A stretch of 64,000 nt of DNA from Camellia lanceoleosa (Eukaryota > Streptophyta > Magnoliopsida > Ericales > Theaceae): positions 126,333,429-126,397,428 of the forward strand of contig CM045770.1 in assembly GCA_025200525.1 (NCBI GenBank). The letters run 5' to 3'. The notes below the pieces were generated by a model. That model ran no database searches. It was not told where the DNA came from and saw only the letters and a list, made by a program, of their open reading frames with translations. Below are positions 50,030 to 59,657 of the stretch, in pieces. The translations under genes and the position numbers were made by a program. Each line of letters begins with the position of its first letter. Positions within the stretch are counted from its first letter, which is position 1.

Positions 50030-50305
50030 TCTGCTCTACCACCTTCATCACTACTGCAAACGCCATTCCACTACCACCACTACTACCACTGTCGCCACTT
50101 CACCTCTATGACTACCATTACTACTACCATTGCCATCACTCCACTACCACTACTGCCACTACTACTACCATTACCTCTCATTCACCCCTGCCACTCCATC
50201 TACTCTATTACTACCACAACTTCATCACTAATCTCCTTCGCCACCACTACCACCACCACCACAATCATCTCTTATCTACCATCTTTACCACTACTGTCGC
50301 TCCCT
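50030..50305. repeat. Degenerate ACC trinucleotide tract
   Basis: Repeated 'ccactaccaccac' phrases, low complexity. Followed at 50305-50560 by AT-rich sequence with runs of T, C and A. No gene. Confidence 0.75.
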
Positions 50306-50559
50306 CTCCTCTACTACAAAAAATTAGTTCATGATTTTTAATAACCAAATTTTTCATTGACCACAGAAAATTAACTTTTATTTTAGTGGAAAATATTTTT
50401 CATTAAAATATTACCCTTACTTCTACCAATTAAATATATATTTTAACAAAAATTAATTTTTTTTTTTTTTCATTCCTGCCCCCTTTTTTTTTTCCATTCC
50501 CGCCCCCTCCAAAAAAAAAAAACAAAAAATCCCCAATCTCAAACCCAAAAATCCCTAAT

Positions 50560-50815
50560 CTCTTCTTACCTCTCTCTCTCTCTCTCTCTCGAGCGGCAGA
50601 TGATGAGAGCTAAAGCGAGCAGGCGAATGACTGCGAGCAACAAACGAGGTTGCTGTGTGAATGGAAAAGGCTCCGGAGTTCAAGAGCAGCAGCAGCATCG
50701 TCGGAGGAGGAGCAGCGTCGAAGAAGCAGCAGCAGCGTCGAAGCAGCAGCAGCAGCCTCGGCCTCCTCTTCTGCCACCTCAACATCTCTTATGTCTTTCT
50801 TTCCTTACTCTTTAC

Positions 50816-50880
<65 letters not shown>
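50560..50880 (+). other. Possible captured 5' exon flanked by microsatellites
   Basis: A (TC)n run at 50570-50590 precedes a CAG/AGC-rich open stretch (50600-50780) encoding Gln- and Ser-rich repeats. (CT)n and (AC)n runs follow at 50818-50880. The GC content and repeat style resemble the N-terminal exon of a plant transcription factor, and it lies upstream of the WRKY exon. I recognise no domain, so joining the two is speculative. Confidence 0.25.
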
Positions 50881-50886
<6 letters not shown>

Positions 50887-50916
50887 ATACACATGTTTAT
50901 ACATACATACATGTAG

Positions 50917-51743
50917 GAAAAATAGGAAAGAACATTAATGCTGATTTGTGCTATCTTTCCTACAGGAAAAATGAGAATGAATCGGGCATATCAGGGGAGG
51001 TAGTACAAGAGCCACATGTTCCGGTGCAGGGTTCCACAGATACTGAGATTATAGGTGATGGTTTTCGCTGGAGAAAATATGGGCAGAAAGTTGTGAAGGG
51101 AAATCCACATCCCAGGTTGGTCTTCTATACTTGTTCATTTTTATCCATTGTTGATGTTAAATGATGCCTCTTGATATTTCTCTTGAAAACAACATAATTT
51201 CATGATCTAAATAACACAAATTGTTTAGAGGTTCTTGGAATAATTAGAGGCTATAAAATAACCTACCTCCCCTCTTGATTTTTCATGACATACAAGCATT
51301 GAAAATTATTAGCTCTTTATAATCACAAAATAATTAACTAAGTTGGTGCAAAATAGTTCTCAAATATTTTGGGCACCTGCAAATGTTGGAGTGAACTGAA
51401 ATGAGGTGAGCATTATAAATAAAATTCAAGTATAAGTAATTTTCCCTATTAGGTTTGTGATAGAATTACAACACCACTGCAATGAAAAGGTGAAGTCAGA
51501 AAATATTTTTGTTCTTATTTTTTTTGTTTGGGTAAGTGAGCATTTCTACCAAAAAGCAAATATATACAACGAAGCTCAATAAAATGCTGTGTTTGATAAA
51601 TGGATTTGATGAGAGATTTGGAAAGGGAAAGGAAAAGGGAAAGGGTGTGTAACATATAGGTGAAATTTAGTTATATAATTCATTCTCATTTTTCCGGTAG
51701 GAAAGATAGCACAAATCAGCATTAATGTTCTTTCCTATTTTTC
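50917..51743. repeat. Inverted duplication flanking the WRKY exon (about 66-bp arms)
   Basis: The left arm 50917-50982 covers the last 49 intron bases and the first 17 exon bases (including ctgatttgtgctatctttcc). The right arm 51678-51743 is its reverse complement with one or two changes. The spacer is about 695 bp and contains the rest of the WRKY exon and its donor. A transcript through both arms could fold into a hairpin. Confidence 0.85.
50966..51115 (+). pseudogene. Captured WRKY exon fragment (group I C-terminal domain type)
   Basis: In its source gene this exon codes the DNA-binding half of a WRKY factor that recognises W-box promoters. The exon is bounded by cctacag|gaaaa and catcccag|gttgg. 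It encodes an acidic lead, then GDGFRWRKYGQKVVKGNPHP, with the invariant heptad at 51069-51089. The intron after the 'PR' codon is the position conserved in WRKY genes. The NPHP run and the lead sequence look WRKY32-like, which I infer from memory of the family. The zinc-binding C-C-H-H half that should follow is absent, so no functional domain can be made. It lies inside the CACTA element and is best read as transduplicated. Confidence 0.8.
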
Positions 51744-53437
51744 TTTGGTTGTTCTTTCATCTATTTTCTTCATTTTTGAAAGTTTAATATCCATATATTG
51801 TGGTCCATGGACTTGGTTATGTTTTTCTATATTGTGACTAGTATAAACTGTTTATTTTTTTTGGATATTCTTCATTAATTAATCTTTTATTTAATTTTAA
51901 TATTGCAAATGTAATTTATGATTGGTTTTTTTTGTAGGTGGTATCCCATTGCCAATATTTTCTGAGTGGTGGTTAGCCAAAGAAAAGTTCTCTACAATTG
52001 AAGCATTTATTATATCTTCATTTCCTAGAGCAACATGTCAAGGTTGCAATGGGTTGAGCACAAAATATCAGGTAAACCCATGTGAAGCTTTGGAATACTT
52101 GTTGCATTTTGATATAGTCCTTGCACAAAGGATAAGGAGGGTTACTATATGTTCTACTTTGACCACATGGCTTCTTTAATCCCTGTAGTAATTGATCCCA
52201 AAATTATTGAATTGAGCTTTGTATGATATGAGTTGAAAATGGAATTATATATGTACGTATGGTTGAGTTGGTGTTCTGGATTGCACAAACAGATTGGAGT
52301 GGTAATCAGCATGTTACAGCTCTGTTTTACTTCATTATTTAAAAGCAAAAGTTCATTTTTGTATTTATTTTTTTGTTCATTCATTCATATTTACTCACCC
52401 TATGTAGTTGAGATAAAAGCAAGTGGAGTTCTTGTGTTAAGTTATGCTATGTATTTTAACGCAGATTGTGACTTAATTTACATGATTTAGTCATGTATGG
52501 ATAACCTTTTTATATCTTTAAATCTTATATCTCAAAACATGCCATAAAAAAGCTTCAAATTTTTCGGACTCTATGTAGTTGCAAAGTACCCTTCTTTTGT
52601 TCAAATTCTCTATGTACTAATACCCGTGAACTTTATGATACTTGGGGTATCAATGATATTCACACTTGGGTGTTCCATTTACTCCAACTATCTACATGTG
52701 TCTTTTCATTTTTTTCCTTTTAATTATCTAAATCAACAAGGTCATGTTGATTCCTGTTTGTTTTTTATTTGTTTTAGCTTGATTGATGAATTTTTCTCAT
52801 AGTTTTTTCCTCACAAATCAGATTTATTTAATCACAATGGTTCTTTGTTCTTTAGGTATCTGTGCAGATATTGCAGTGTCAAAACATAAGTACTGGTCAT
52901 CTTAAACACCTCTTTCTTTCGAAGTTGTTGTTTCTGCAGGGCAAAAGGCTAAAAAGGGATGCTGGGATAAAGGTTAATGTCATTGTCTTTTCATTGCAGC
53001 AAATATTATGATTCTTATTATTTGTTTGATAAAGACAATATATTTGCTTTATTATATCATCTCTTTCAATCACATTTGAGGCCTTTGTATCTAGATTATG
53101 TTTTAGGGTTACTCATATTCATTGGCATAGAAACTATTTTATAAGTGAATTTTGTTTGATATAGTTATGGCTTTGAAAAAGTCTAGTGGTTGGAAAATGT
53201 TAAGTACCTTAGGTTCAATAATATCCTCCGAAATACTTAACTTTTTCTTACTTATTCTTTTATTCCTTTCATATGCAGACGTCAAGTCACCAGGTGATCC
53301 AAAGTTTATGGATGCATTTGGTATGTGTTTCATTTTGTATGCTTTGGGCTTTCCTTAGTGTAGTTTTTTGCTACATTTTGCTTTAGAATGCACTAAATTC
53401 CCGAAAAGTACTATTACCATAAGTAGGGATGCAATTG
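51116..53437. other. CACTA interior with exon-like islands, no gene assigned
   Basis: Intron-like AT-rich DNA with a few stretches bounded by plausible splice sites. One is 51939-52071 (tttgtag|gtggt to atatcag|gtaaac), another 52941-52973 (ctgcag|ggcaaaa to ataaag|gttaat), another 53279-53320 (tgcag|acgtc to tttg|gtatgt). Only one frame of the first is open. I recognise no protein family. They may be pieces of captured introns and exons. Confidence 0.3.
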
Positions 53438-54423
53438 CAATCACCAAACGGTGTCGAATTAGCATGAAACTTGGCACACACGACCGCCTAGGCACGAGAG
53501 ACTTGTGGGAGTAGACGGGACTCCAATCGGGTTCCCGGTTTGGGAGTTAGAGCCGGATTTCACTCTAGGCAAACTAATTCTTTAAGAAACTTGAATTTGA
53601 GGTGTTGATGCCCCAAAATCATCAAATGGCATCGGTTTAGCACGAAACTTGGCACACACGACCGCCTAGGCACGAGAGACTTGTGGGAGAAGATGGGAAT
53701 TCAATCGGGTTCCCGGTTTGGGAGTTAGAGCTGAATTTCGGTCTAGGCAAACTAGTTCCTTAAAAAATTTGAATTGGAAATGTTGACACCCCAAAATCAC
53801 CAAACAGCGTTGGTTTAACACGAAACTTGGCACATACGACCGTCTAGGCATGAGAAACTTGTGGGAAAAGACGAGACTCCAATCGGGTTCCCGGTTTGGG
53901 AGTTAGAGTCGGATTTCACTATAGGCAAACTAGTTCCTTAAGAAACTTGAATTGGAGGTGTTGACGCCCCAAAATCACCAAACGGTGTCGGTTTAGTACG
54001 AAACTTGGCACACACGACTGCCTAGGCATGAAAGACTTGTGGGAGAAGACGGGACTCCAATTGGGTTCCCGATTTGGGAGTCAGAGTCGAATATCACTCT
54101 AGGCAAACTAGTTCCTTAAGAAACTTGAATTCGAGGTAGAGATGGCAATGGGGACCCGGCCCGACGGGGACCCGACCCCCCGACCCCGAATTGAGTGGTG
54201 ATTCCCCGAAAAATATCCCCGTGGGGATGGGGACGGTATTCAAAATTTCATCCCCGATGATATACGGGCCGGGGACGGGGATATAGATTTGACCGGTCCA
54301 CCTCGCCTCGATCCCGCCCGATCCCGCCTGCTTTCCCCGGTAGAAAATTACAGTTTTGCCCTTATATATATATAACATATATAGGGTTTGGTTTTAAACC
54401 AAAAACCGCAGCCTCTTCTCCTC

Positions 54424-54466
<43 letters not shown>

Positions 54467-55657
54467 ACTCTCACTCTCGCACCTCTCTGCGACGCCGATC
54501 GCCCCCTCCGTCGTCCTCCTCCGCCGTTCGTCCTCCTCCGACGCCGATCGTCTCACTCTCGCACCTCTCCGCGACGCCGATCGCCTCCTCCGTCGTCCTC
54601 CGACGCCGTTCGTCCTCCTCCGACGCCGATCGTCGTTCTCCTCCTCCGTAGAGGGTTTGTAACAGATCTGTAGAGGGTTTGTAACAGGTTTGTATGAAAT
54701 ACCATTTACCAAATCTGTAGAGGGTTTGTAACAGATTTTGCAATTTTTATTTTTATTTTTTTGAACGAATATAGATCTATGTATCTGTAATAGATCTGTA
54801 AGGGTTTGTATGAATATTTTGTAACATGATTGTAACATGATTTTTGTAAGGATCTGTAAGTGTCTCAGTATTTGTTTGTAACATGATTTTTTTGAACGAT
54901 TTTTTTTTGTGTAGAGGGTTTGTATGAATTTTATTTATTTATTTTTATCTCTGTTATTGTTTTTGATCCGTGGTGGTGTTATTGTTTTTGATCTGTTGAT
55001 GAGAATCGGGAATTTTGGTCGAGAAACCCGATCTCGTGGGGACGGGATGGGGATCATGATTGGTTCCCGTCGAGATCGGGGCCGGGAAAATTCACATCGG
55101 GATCGGGACGGGAGTGTGGTCCCTGTCCCGCCTGCTGCCATTCCTAATTCGAGGTGTTGACGCCCCAAAATCACCAAACGGCGTTGGTTTAGCACGAAAC
55201 TTGGTACACACGACCGTCTAGGCACGAGAGACTTGTGGAACAAGACAGGACTTCAATCGGGTTCCCGGTTTAGGAGTTAGAGCCAGATTTCACTCTAGGC
55301 AAACTAGTTCATTAAGAAATTTGAATTGGAGGTGTTGACGCCCCACAATCTCCAAATAGCGTCGGATTAGCATGAAACTTGGCACACACGACCGCCTAGG
55401 CACGAGAGACTTGTGGGAGAAGATGGGGCTACAATCGGGTTCCTGGTTTGGGAGTTAGAACCGGATTTCGGTCTAGGCAAACGAGTTTATTAAAAAAATT
55501 GAATTAGAGGTGTTGACGCTCCAAAATCTCCAAACGGCGTCGGTTTATCACGAAACTTGGCACACACGACTGCCTAGGCACGAGAGACTTGTGAGAGAGG
55601 GCGGGACTCCAATCAGGTTCTCGGTTTGGGAGTTAGAGCCGAATTTCCGTCTAGCCA
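53438..55657. repeat. 178-bp tandem repeat array (seven units)
   Basis: The marker aaacttggcacacacgac recurs with its c at 53470, 53648, 53826, 54004, 55200, 55378 and 55556. Every interval is exactly 178 bp once the hAT element and its duplication (1018 bp) are subtracted. Each unit also has 'ctaggcacgagagacttgtg', 'tcgggttcccggtttgggag' and 'ctaggcaaactagttcctta'. Units differ by substitutions but not by indels. It is richer in G and C than the surrounding sequence and has no stable open frame. Confidence 0.92.
54137..55146. mobile_element. hAT-like element (1010 bp) inside the 178-bp array
   Basis: Starts TAGAGATGGCAATGG and its end reads back TAGGAATGGCAGCAG. A perfect 8-bp duplication ATTCGAGG flanks it (54129-54136 and 55147-55154). 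The ends are rich in G and C, with 'gacggggac' and 'gggatcggg' phrases. The middle has a (CT)n run (54427-54462), 'gacgccgatcg' repeats and 'gtagagggtttgtaac' repeats. No transposase, so non-autonomous. The frames at 54388-55243 are artefacts. Confidence 0.88.
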
Positions 55658-56149
55658 AAATTATTTACTTAATTATCTTTGTAATTATGTAGTAGTTAAT
55701 TTTTTATGTCTTTTTGTAATTAAAATATTAACACATAATTATATTGTTATTAATTATTTTTATTTTTTATTTTCAGATATTTCCTGAGTAGCAATTTGCT
55801 TCTTGTGGAATACAGGTGTGTGAAGATTGCGATTTACTTTTGTTTTTGTTACCCATGGAAGAATCATGAGAGAAACTTTTGTTTTTGATTTACGTTATTT
55901 TGAATTGTGAACAACATTATGTATTTAAACATGGTATATGTATTATGCAATATTATGTAGTGGGATAATTTTGCTAATGTGTTGTAATGAATGAATACAA
56001 GAATATTTTGATTATGGATGAATTGTTATTTTTATACTGAAATTTTTATATTATTATGTAATTATTGGTTTCTTTTTCAATTATTTTTCATTTAATGCAG
56101 GTAATTTTCATATTTTTAATAATTTTATTGCAGTTTTTTTTTTTTTTGA

Positions 56150-56527
56150 GATGGTACTCTTTGCCGTCACAAATAATCTTTTAGCGACAGCAGATATCCC
56201 ATCGTAATAAAAATTCTTTAACGTCGGCATTTTTACCGTCGCAAATAACACTTTTAGCGACGGCAACATATAGCCGTCTCAAAAAATCTCAGATTTTTTC
56301 ATATTAATGACGACGGCAAAATTCCGTCACAAAAAGGCAACTTTGCCGTCGCATAAAAAAGGCGACGGCAACATGCCATTGCTAAAACCTTTTTGCAACC
56401 CCTTTGTTGCGACACCCTACTTGCCGTCGCTAAAAGTCATCTGTCGTCGCAAAAAACCTTTTGAAACGGCATTTTGAGTATTTGCGACGGCATTTTGCCG
56501 TCGCAAAAAGTCAAATTTTTTGTAGTG
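56150..56527. repeat. 3' subterminal repeats of the CACTA element
   Basis: Dense 'gcgacggca' and 'tgccgtcgc' motifs in both orientations, for example at 56271, 56352, 56427 and 56484-56502, ending in the terminal inverted repeat. They mirror the 5' zone at 48358-48597. Confidence 0.85.
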
Positions 56528-56530
56528 CTA

Positions 56531-56864
56531 TATTCGAAAAGATATCCTCTTTTATTTTAGTACATCACTGTGCTCCATAGCAGAATATGAAATACAATTG
56601 CACCTTATCAAAGTTCTTGTATCAGTATTATTCAACACTATCTAGCCCAATATAACCTACAAAAATATATGTATAACATAGCCACATAAATTTTTACCAT
56701 TTTTCCCAATCCAAAATAAAATAAAATAATCATGTAGCTTTAGAGTTTTGAGTGATCTCCCCGTAGGGGCTTGTGGGTCTTTTAGCTATTTAACATACAT
56801 AAATGTAACAAAAGCATATTGAATTCTGAAGCTGTAACAAGTCAAAAGAAAACAGTTGCTAAAT

Positions 56865-56917
<53 letters not shown>

Positions 56918-56983
56918 TAGCAAAAAGGCATGTGGCTCATGTAGTTTGCTAGCAAGCAATAGAAGTGAAATTGTTAATGATAC
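56531..56983. other. Sequence between the CACTA element and the HAD exons
   Basis: AT-rich, with a (GA)n microsatellite at 56869-56913. On the minus strand it should hold the last coding segment of the HAD gene, which would follow the donor at 56983. No good match was seen, so that end may be lost. Confidence 0.4.
56869..56913. repeat. (GA)n microsatellite
   Basis: Uninterrupted AG dinucleotides in what would be an intron of the HAD-like gene. A run of this kind is likely to vary in length between individuals. Confidence 0.9.
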
Positions 56984-57159
56984 CTCTTTGAAGGAATGTA
57001 CATCACTTCCCCATAGCCAAGCATCACAACCTGCATCTCTGGCACCCCATATATCGTTTCTACGATCATCCCCCACATGAACAGCATCCTCAGGCTTTAC
57101 TCCCAGCAACTCACAAGCTTTTATAAATATGGTGGGATTTGGCTTCTCTGCTTCAACCT
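56984..57159 (-). pseudogene. HAD exon with motifs III and IV
   Basis: Minus-strand acceptor ...aacag|gttgaagc, donor ttcaaagag|gtatca, 176 bp. It encodes VEAEKPNPTIFIKACELLGV, then the motif IV segment with two adjacent metal-binding aspartates and the tail AWLWGSDVHSFKE. The frame joins correctly to the preceding exon (SAE|VEAEKPN). No stop or frameshift inside. Confidence 0.85.
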
Positions 57160-57234
57160 GTTCGTGGGGAAAGAGAGAAATTGAACAATGCCATAGGAAG
57201 AATGAAAGGAAAAAATAAATAGATCAATACTTAC

Positions 57235-57396
57235 TTCAGCTGATACTGCCACAGCATCAAACCAATAATCACAATTTAGAGCCTGCAAAATAGGCCTCAA
57301 TCGAGTGTCAAAGTTTGACACAACAACCAATTTTACACCTGCATTCCTTAGGGTCTTAAATACTTTTTCTGCATCAGGATCACAGAGGTGCCATGC
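57235..57396 (-). pseudogene. HAD exon with motif II
   Basis: Minus-strand acceptor tccaaag|gcatgg, donor gctgaa|gtaagt, 162 bp (54 codons). It encodes AWHLCDPDAEKVFKTLRNAG, then VVVSNFDTRLRPIL with the motif II serine, and ends FDAVAVSAE. Open throughout and strongly plant-like. Confidence 0.85.
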
Positions 57397-57479
57397 CTTT
57401 GGATAGAAACAAATGAAAATTAACTTAAAATTAAGATGGTAAAAGTAAGTAGTTATGAGTGTCAATTAATATATCAGAC

Positions 57480-58452
57480 AAGGTTTGGTTAGCATTTTGG
57501 AAGTATTTATCTCACTTTTTATACCAAGGGTAAAAAAAAGTGCATTCAATAACCCCAAAACAATTGTAACCAATCAATGCCTCAAAATCAACCTTTTCAG
57601 TGGTCTAATAATTGTACAACTCCTCAAAGTACTAAGAATCTAAACAGCCAGTTGAAGAAATGACTATATATTGCCAGAATGGTCTCCCATCGTTAACATA
57701 TCTGCAATTTAGTAAGCACACTTTTATAAATTGTTGTTGCCTATTAGAAGAAAATAATATTTTGCAAAATATAAACAGAGAAAACTTTTACCTTTGTAGA
57801 AAAGGGGTTGGAACTTTTTTACTACTTGTATTATTGTCTACTAATTAAGGGGGAACAATGTCTAAAATGTCCCAAGAGTTGAACAGATAAAATGCCCTAG
57901 AAGAATTACAAATAGAAAGTCCAGAAATAGCATCTTATATATCTTCAGGAAGTCAGTGCAAGATGCAATCTTGATAAGCAATAATAAAGTAACTAATATT
58001 AAAAATCGATTACCGTAAAAGTTTAAGCTATATAGAATGACGTGAATCATATATTTATTTCACCGTGTGCCCCTCAAACTTTACCGTACTCCTCATGAGT
58101 GAGGCATGCAAATCTATGTTACCTGGACTCTTAAAACTAAATCAAATACTCATCTTACACACCCAACACTTTGACAAGGGTGTGTGCTATGTGTCTCATA
58201 CTTTCTATCAAGACACTTATCTATCATTATGTATATGTTTTGTTGTATAATAGCTATAAAAGGCATAAAATACCTTTTTGACAATGTATGTTAATGTTAC
58301 ATATAACAACATAATTTTATCTCACATAAACAATTTAAAATTTATAAATATGACCCTATTTATGCCGAGTCCGTGTGCCTTTAAATTTGAGATTTGAATC
58401 CCTAGAAATGCATCCACACACTGGACACCTGTACCCAAGTCCACGTAACATA
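57480..58452. other. Intronic or intergenic AT-rich sequence
   Basis: A weak resemblance to the missing HAD linking exon may exist on the minus strand near 57900-57965 (ttgcactgacttcc then tgaagatatataa), which would require deletions. Otherwise nothing recognised. The short frames here have no family features. Confidence 0.3.
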
Positions 58453-58693
58453 GGCTCCGTTTGGCAAGGAGGTTTGGGGCTATTTTAGCCACAAAAGACA
58501 AAATAGGCTATTTTAGCCACAACAAACAAAATATCACATCCAACCCATAATCATTACACTCTTCTCTCACAAAAAAAGCCAACAAAGCCAACAAAGCCAA
58601 CAAAGCCAAAAAGCCCTTCCCAAACCAAGCTTTTTAGCCTAGGTTAAAATAGCCAAAAAAGCTAAAAAGCCAACCCACTTCCCAAACGGAGGC
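58453..58693. mobile_element. Tourist-like MITE (241 bp)
   Basis: Ends ggctccgtttggc and, reading back, gcctccgtttggg. ATA flanks both sides (58450-58452 and 58694-58696). Interior of 'ggctattttagcc' and 'aacaaagccaacaaagcc' repeats. Related to the copies at 58709 and 63539. Confidence 0.75.
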
Positions 58694-58708
58694 ATAGATT
58701 CACAAACT

Positions 58709-58935
58709 GCTCGTTTGGCATGAAGAAGTTTGAGGCTTTTTGGCTAAAATAGCCACAAAAAGACAAAATTGGCTAAAAAGCCAATAGAACAAAATGTCAC
58801 ATCTAAATCATAATCATTTAATTTTTTCTCTCACAAAAGTAAAAAAAGCCAAAATGTCTATCCTGAACGAGGTTTTTTAGCCCTAGGCTAAAATAGCCAA
58901 AAAACCAAAAAAGTCAACCTACATCCCAAACGAAG
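58709..58935. mobile_element. Tourist-like MITE, adjacent second copy
   Basis: Starts gctcgtttggcatg and ends cccaaacgaagc, with the same interior 'ttttggctaaaatagcc'. Target duplications are not clear. It lies 15 bp from the preceding MITE in the same family group. Confidence 0.6.
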
Positions 58936-59657
58936 CCAAGAGATTTACCTAAACAGGGTCTAGGAAGGATTTCAAATTGATAAAGATCTTACTGGCTCTA
59001 TCACCATGTAATCAGACAACTAGTACTCTAAAAGCCAAAGCTAATAGAGAGTGATTAACTTATGGATTCATCCTGCCACTCATTTACATTTGAGAGAAGT
59101 TTATGAAATACAAGTTCAATTTTGTGTAGCAACTATATGCAAGCTCAATATAGATAAATTAACTATAATCAGTAAAAAAAATATTAAAATAACAACAAAG
59201 CAACTTTTTGAATAAGTAAATGACTCTTTTATTGAGGGTGACAAATTGAGTCCAGCTAGTTAACGAAAAGATAAGAAAGTTCTCAAATGTCAAATTTGCT
59301 TTCTCTAGAAAAAAAACCCACAACACTTAAAGATTAAATTAATTTCGAGACATTTATAAAAATTTGTGAACCATGTCTTACCATAAGAAAAATCCGGTTC
59401 CTCCGAAATATCAGAATTGAATGTTTCTATACATGTTCAATCAACATGGATATCCCAAAAAGCTTTAATTACTCTAGTACCGTATTAGCGAATAAAAGGG
59501 CAAGTTTGGTATAAAATCAGCTAATTAATAACATTCAAGTTACATAGTTCTTTGTTTTAATGGTTAGAATAGCAAACCTATAGTGGGTGAAAAAGAAAGC
59601 ATACCCTTATGTAAAGCAAAAAATGGTCATAATCATAATACATAATTAGATGCAAGT
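58936..59657. other. AT-rich sequence, no gene recognised
   Basis: Between the MITE pair and the solo LTR. Read by eye on both strands without finding coding or repeat structure. Confidence 0.4.

Larger units (their letters stand above)
48329..56527. mobile_element. Non-autonomous CACTA transposon (8.2 kb) with captured gene sequence
   Basis: It starts CACTACAAGAAAAG and its other end reads back CACTACAAAAAATTTG. CTA is duplicated on both sides (48326-48328 and 56528-56530), the 3-bp duplication of En/Spm elements. Both subterminal zones consist of inverted 'gacggcaNNttgccgtc' units, the expected transposase-binding architecture. No transposase coding was found. The inside holds a MITE, pyrimidine-rich DNA, a WRKY exon fragment and a 178-bp tandem array with a hAT insertion. 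Capture of host gene parts is known for CACTA elements. Confidence 0.88.

Noticed and set aside
49925..50320. A second CACTA terminus (cactacaagaaaatgc) and a similar tactacaaaaaatt at 50306
   Set aside because: Both point the same way; no matching opposite end or 3-bp duplication was found, so a nested element is not supported.
49180..50341. Long Ser/Leu-rich and Thr-rich reading frames on the + strand
   Set aside because: They arise from TC-rich and ACC-rich low-complexity DNA open in several frames at once; no domain, no splice context.
50600..51164. Treating the WRKY-containing frame as an active WRKY gene
   Set aside because: The zinc-binding half is absent, the frame runs through microsatellites, and the whole lies inside a CACTA element with an inverted duplication.
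54388..54838. Arg/Glu-rich minus-strand frames and Ser-rich plus frame
   Set aside because: Inside the hAT element; generated by the (CT)n run and 'gacgccgatcg' repeats.
53438..55657. CRISPR-like array
   Set aside because: The units are contiguous 178-bp tandem repeats without spacers, in plant nuclear DNA.
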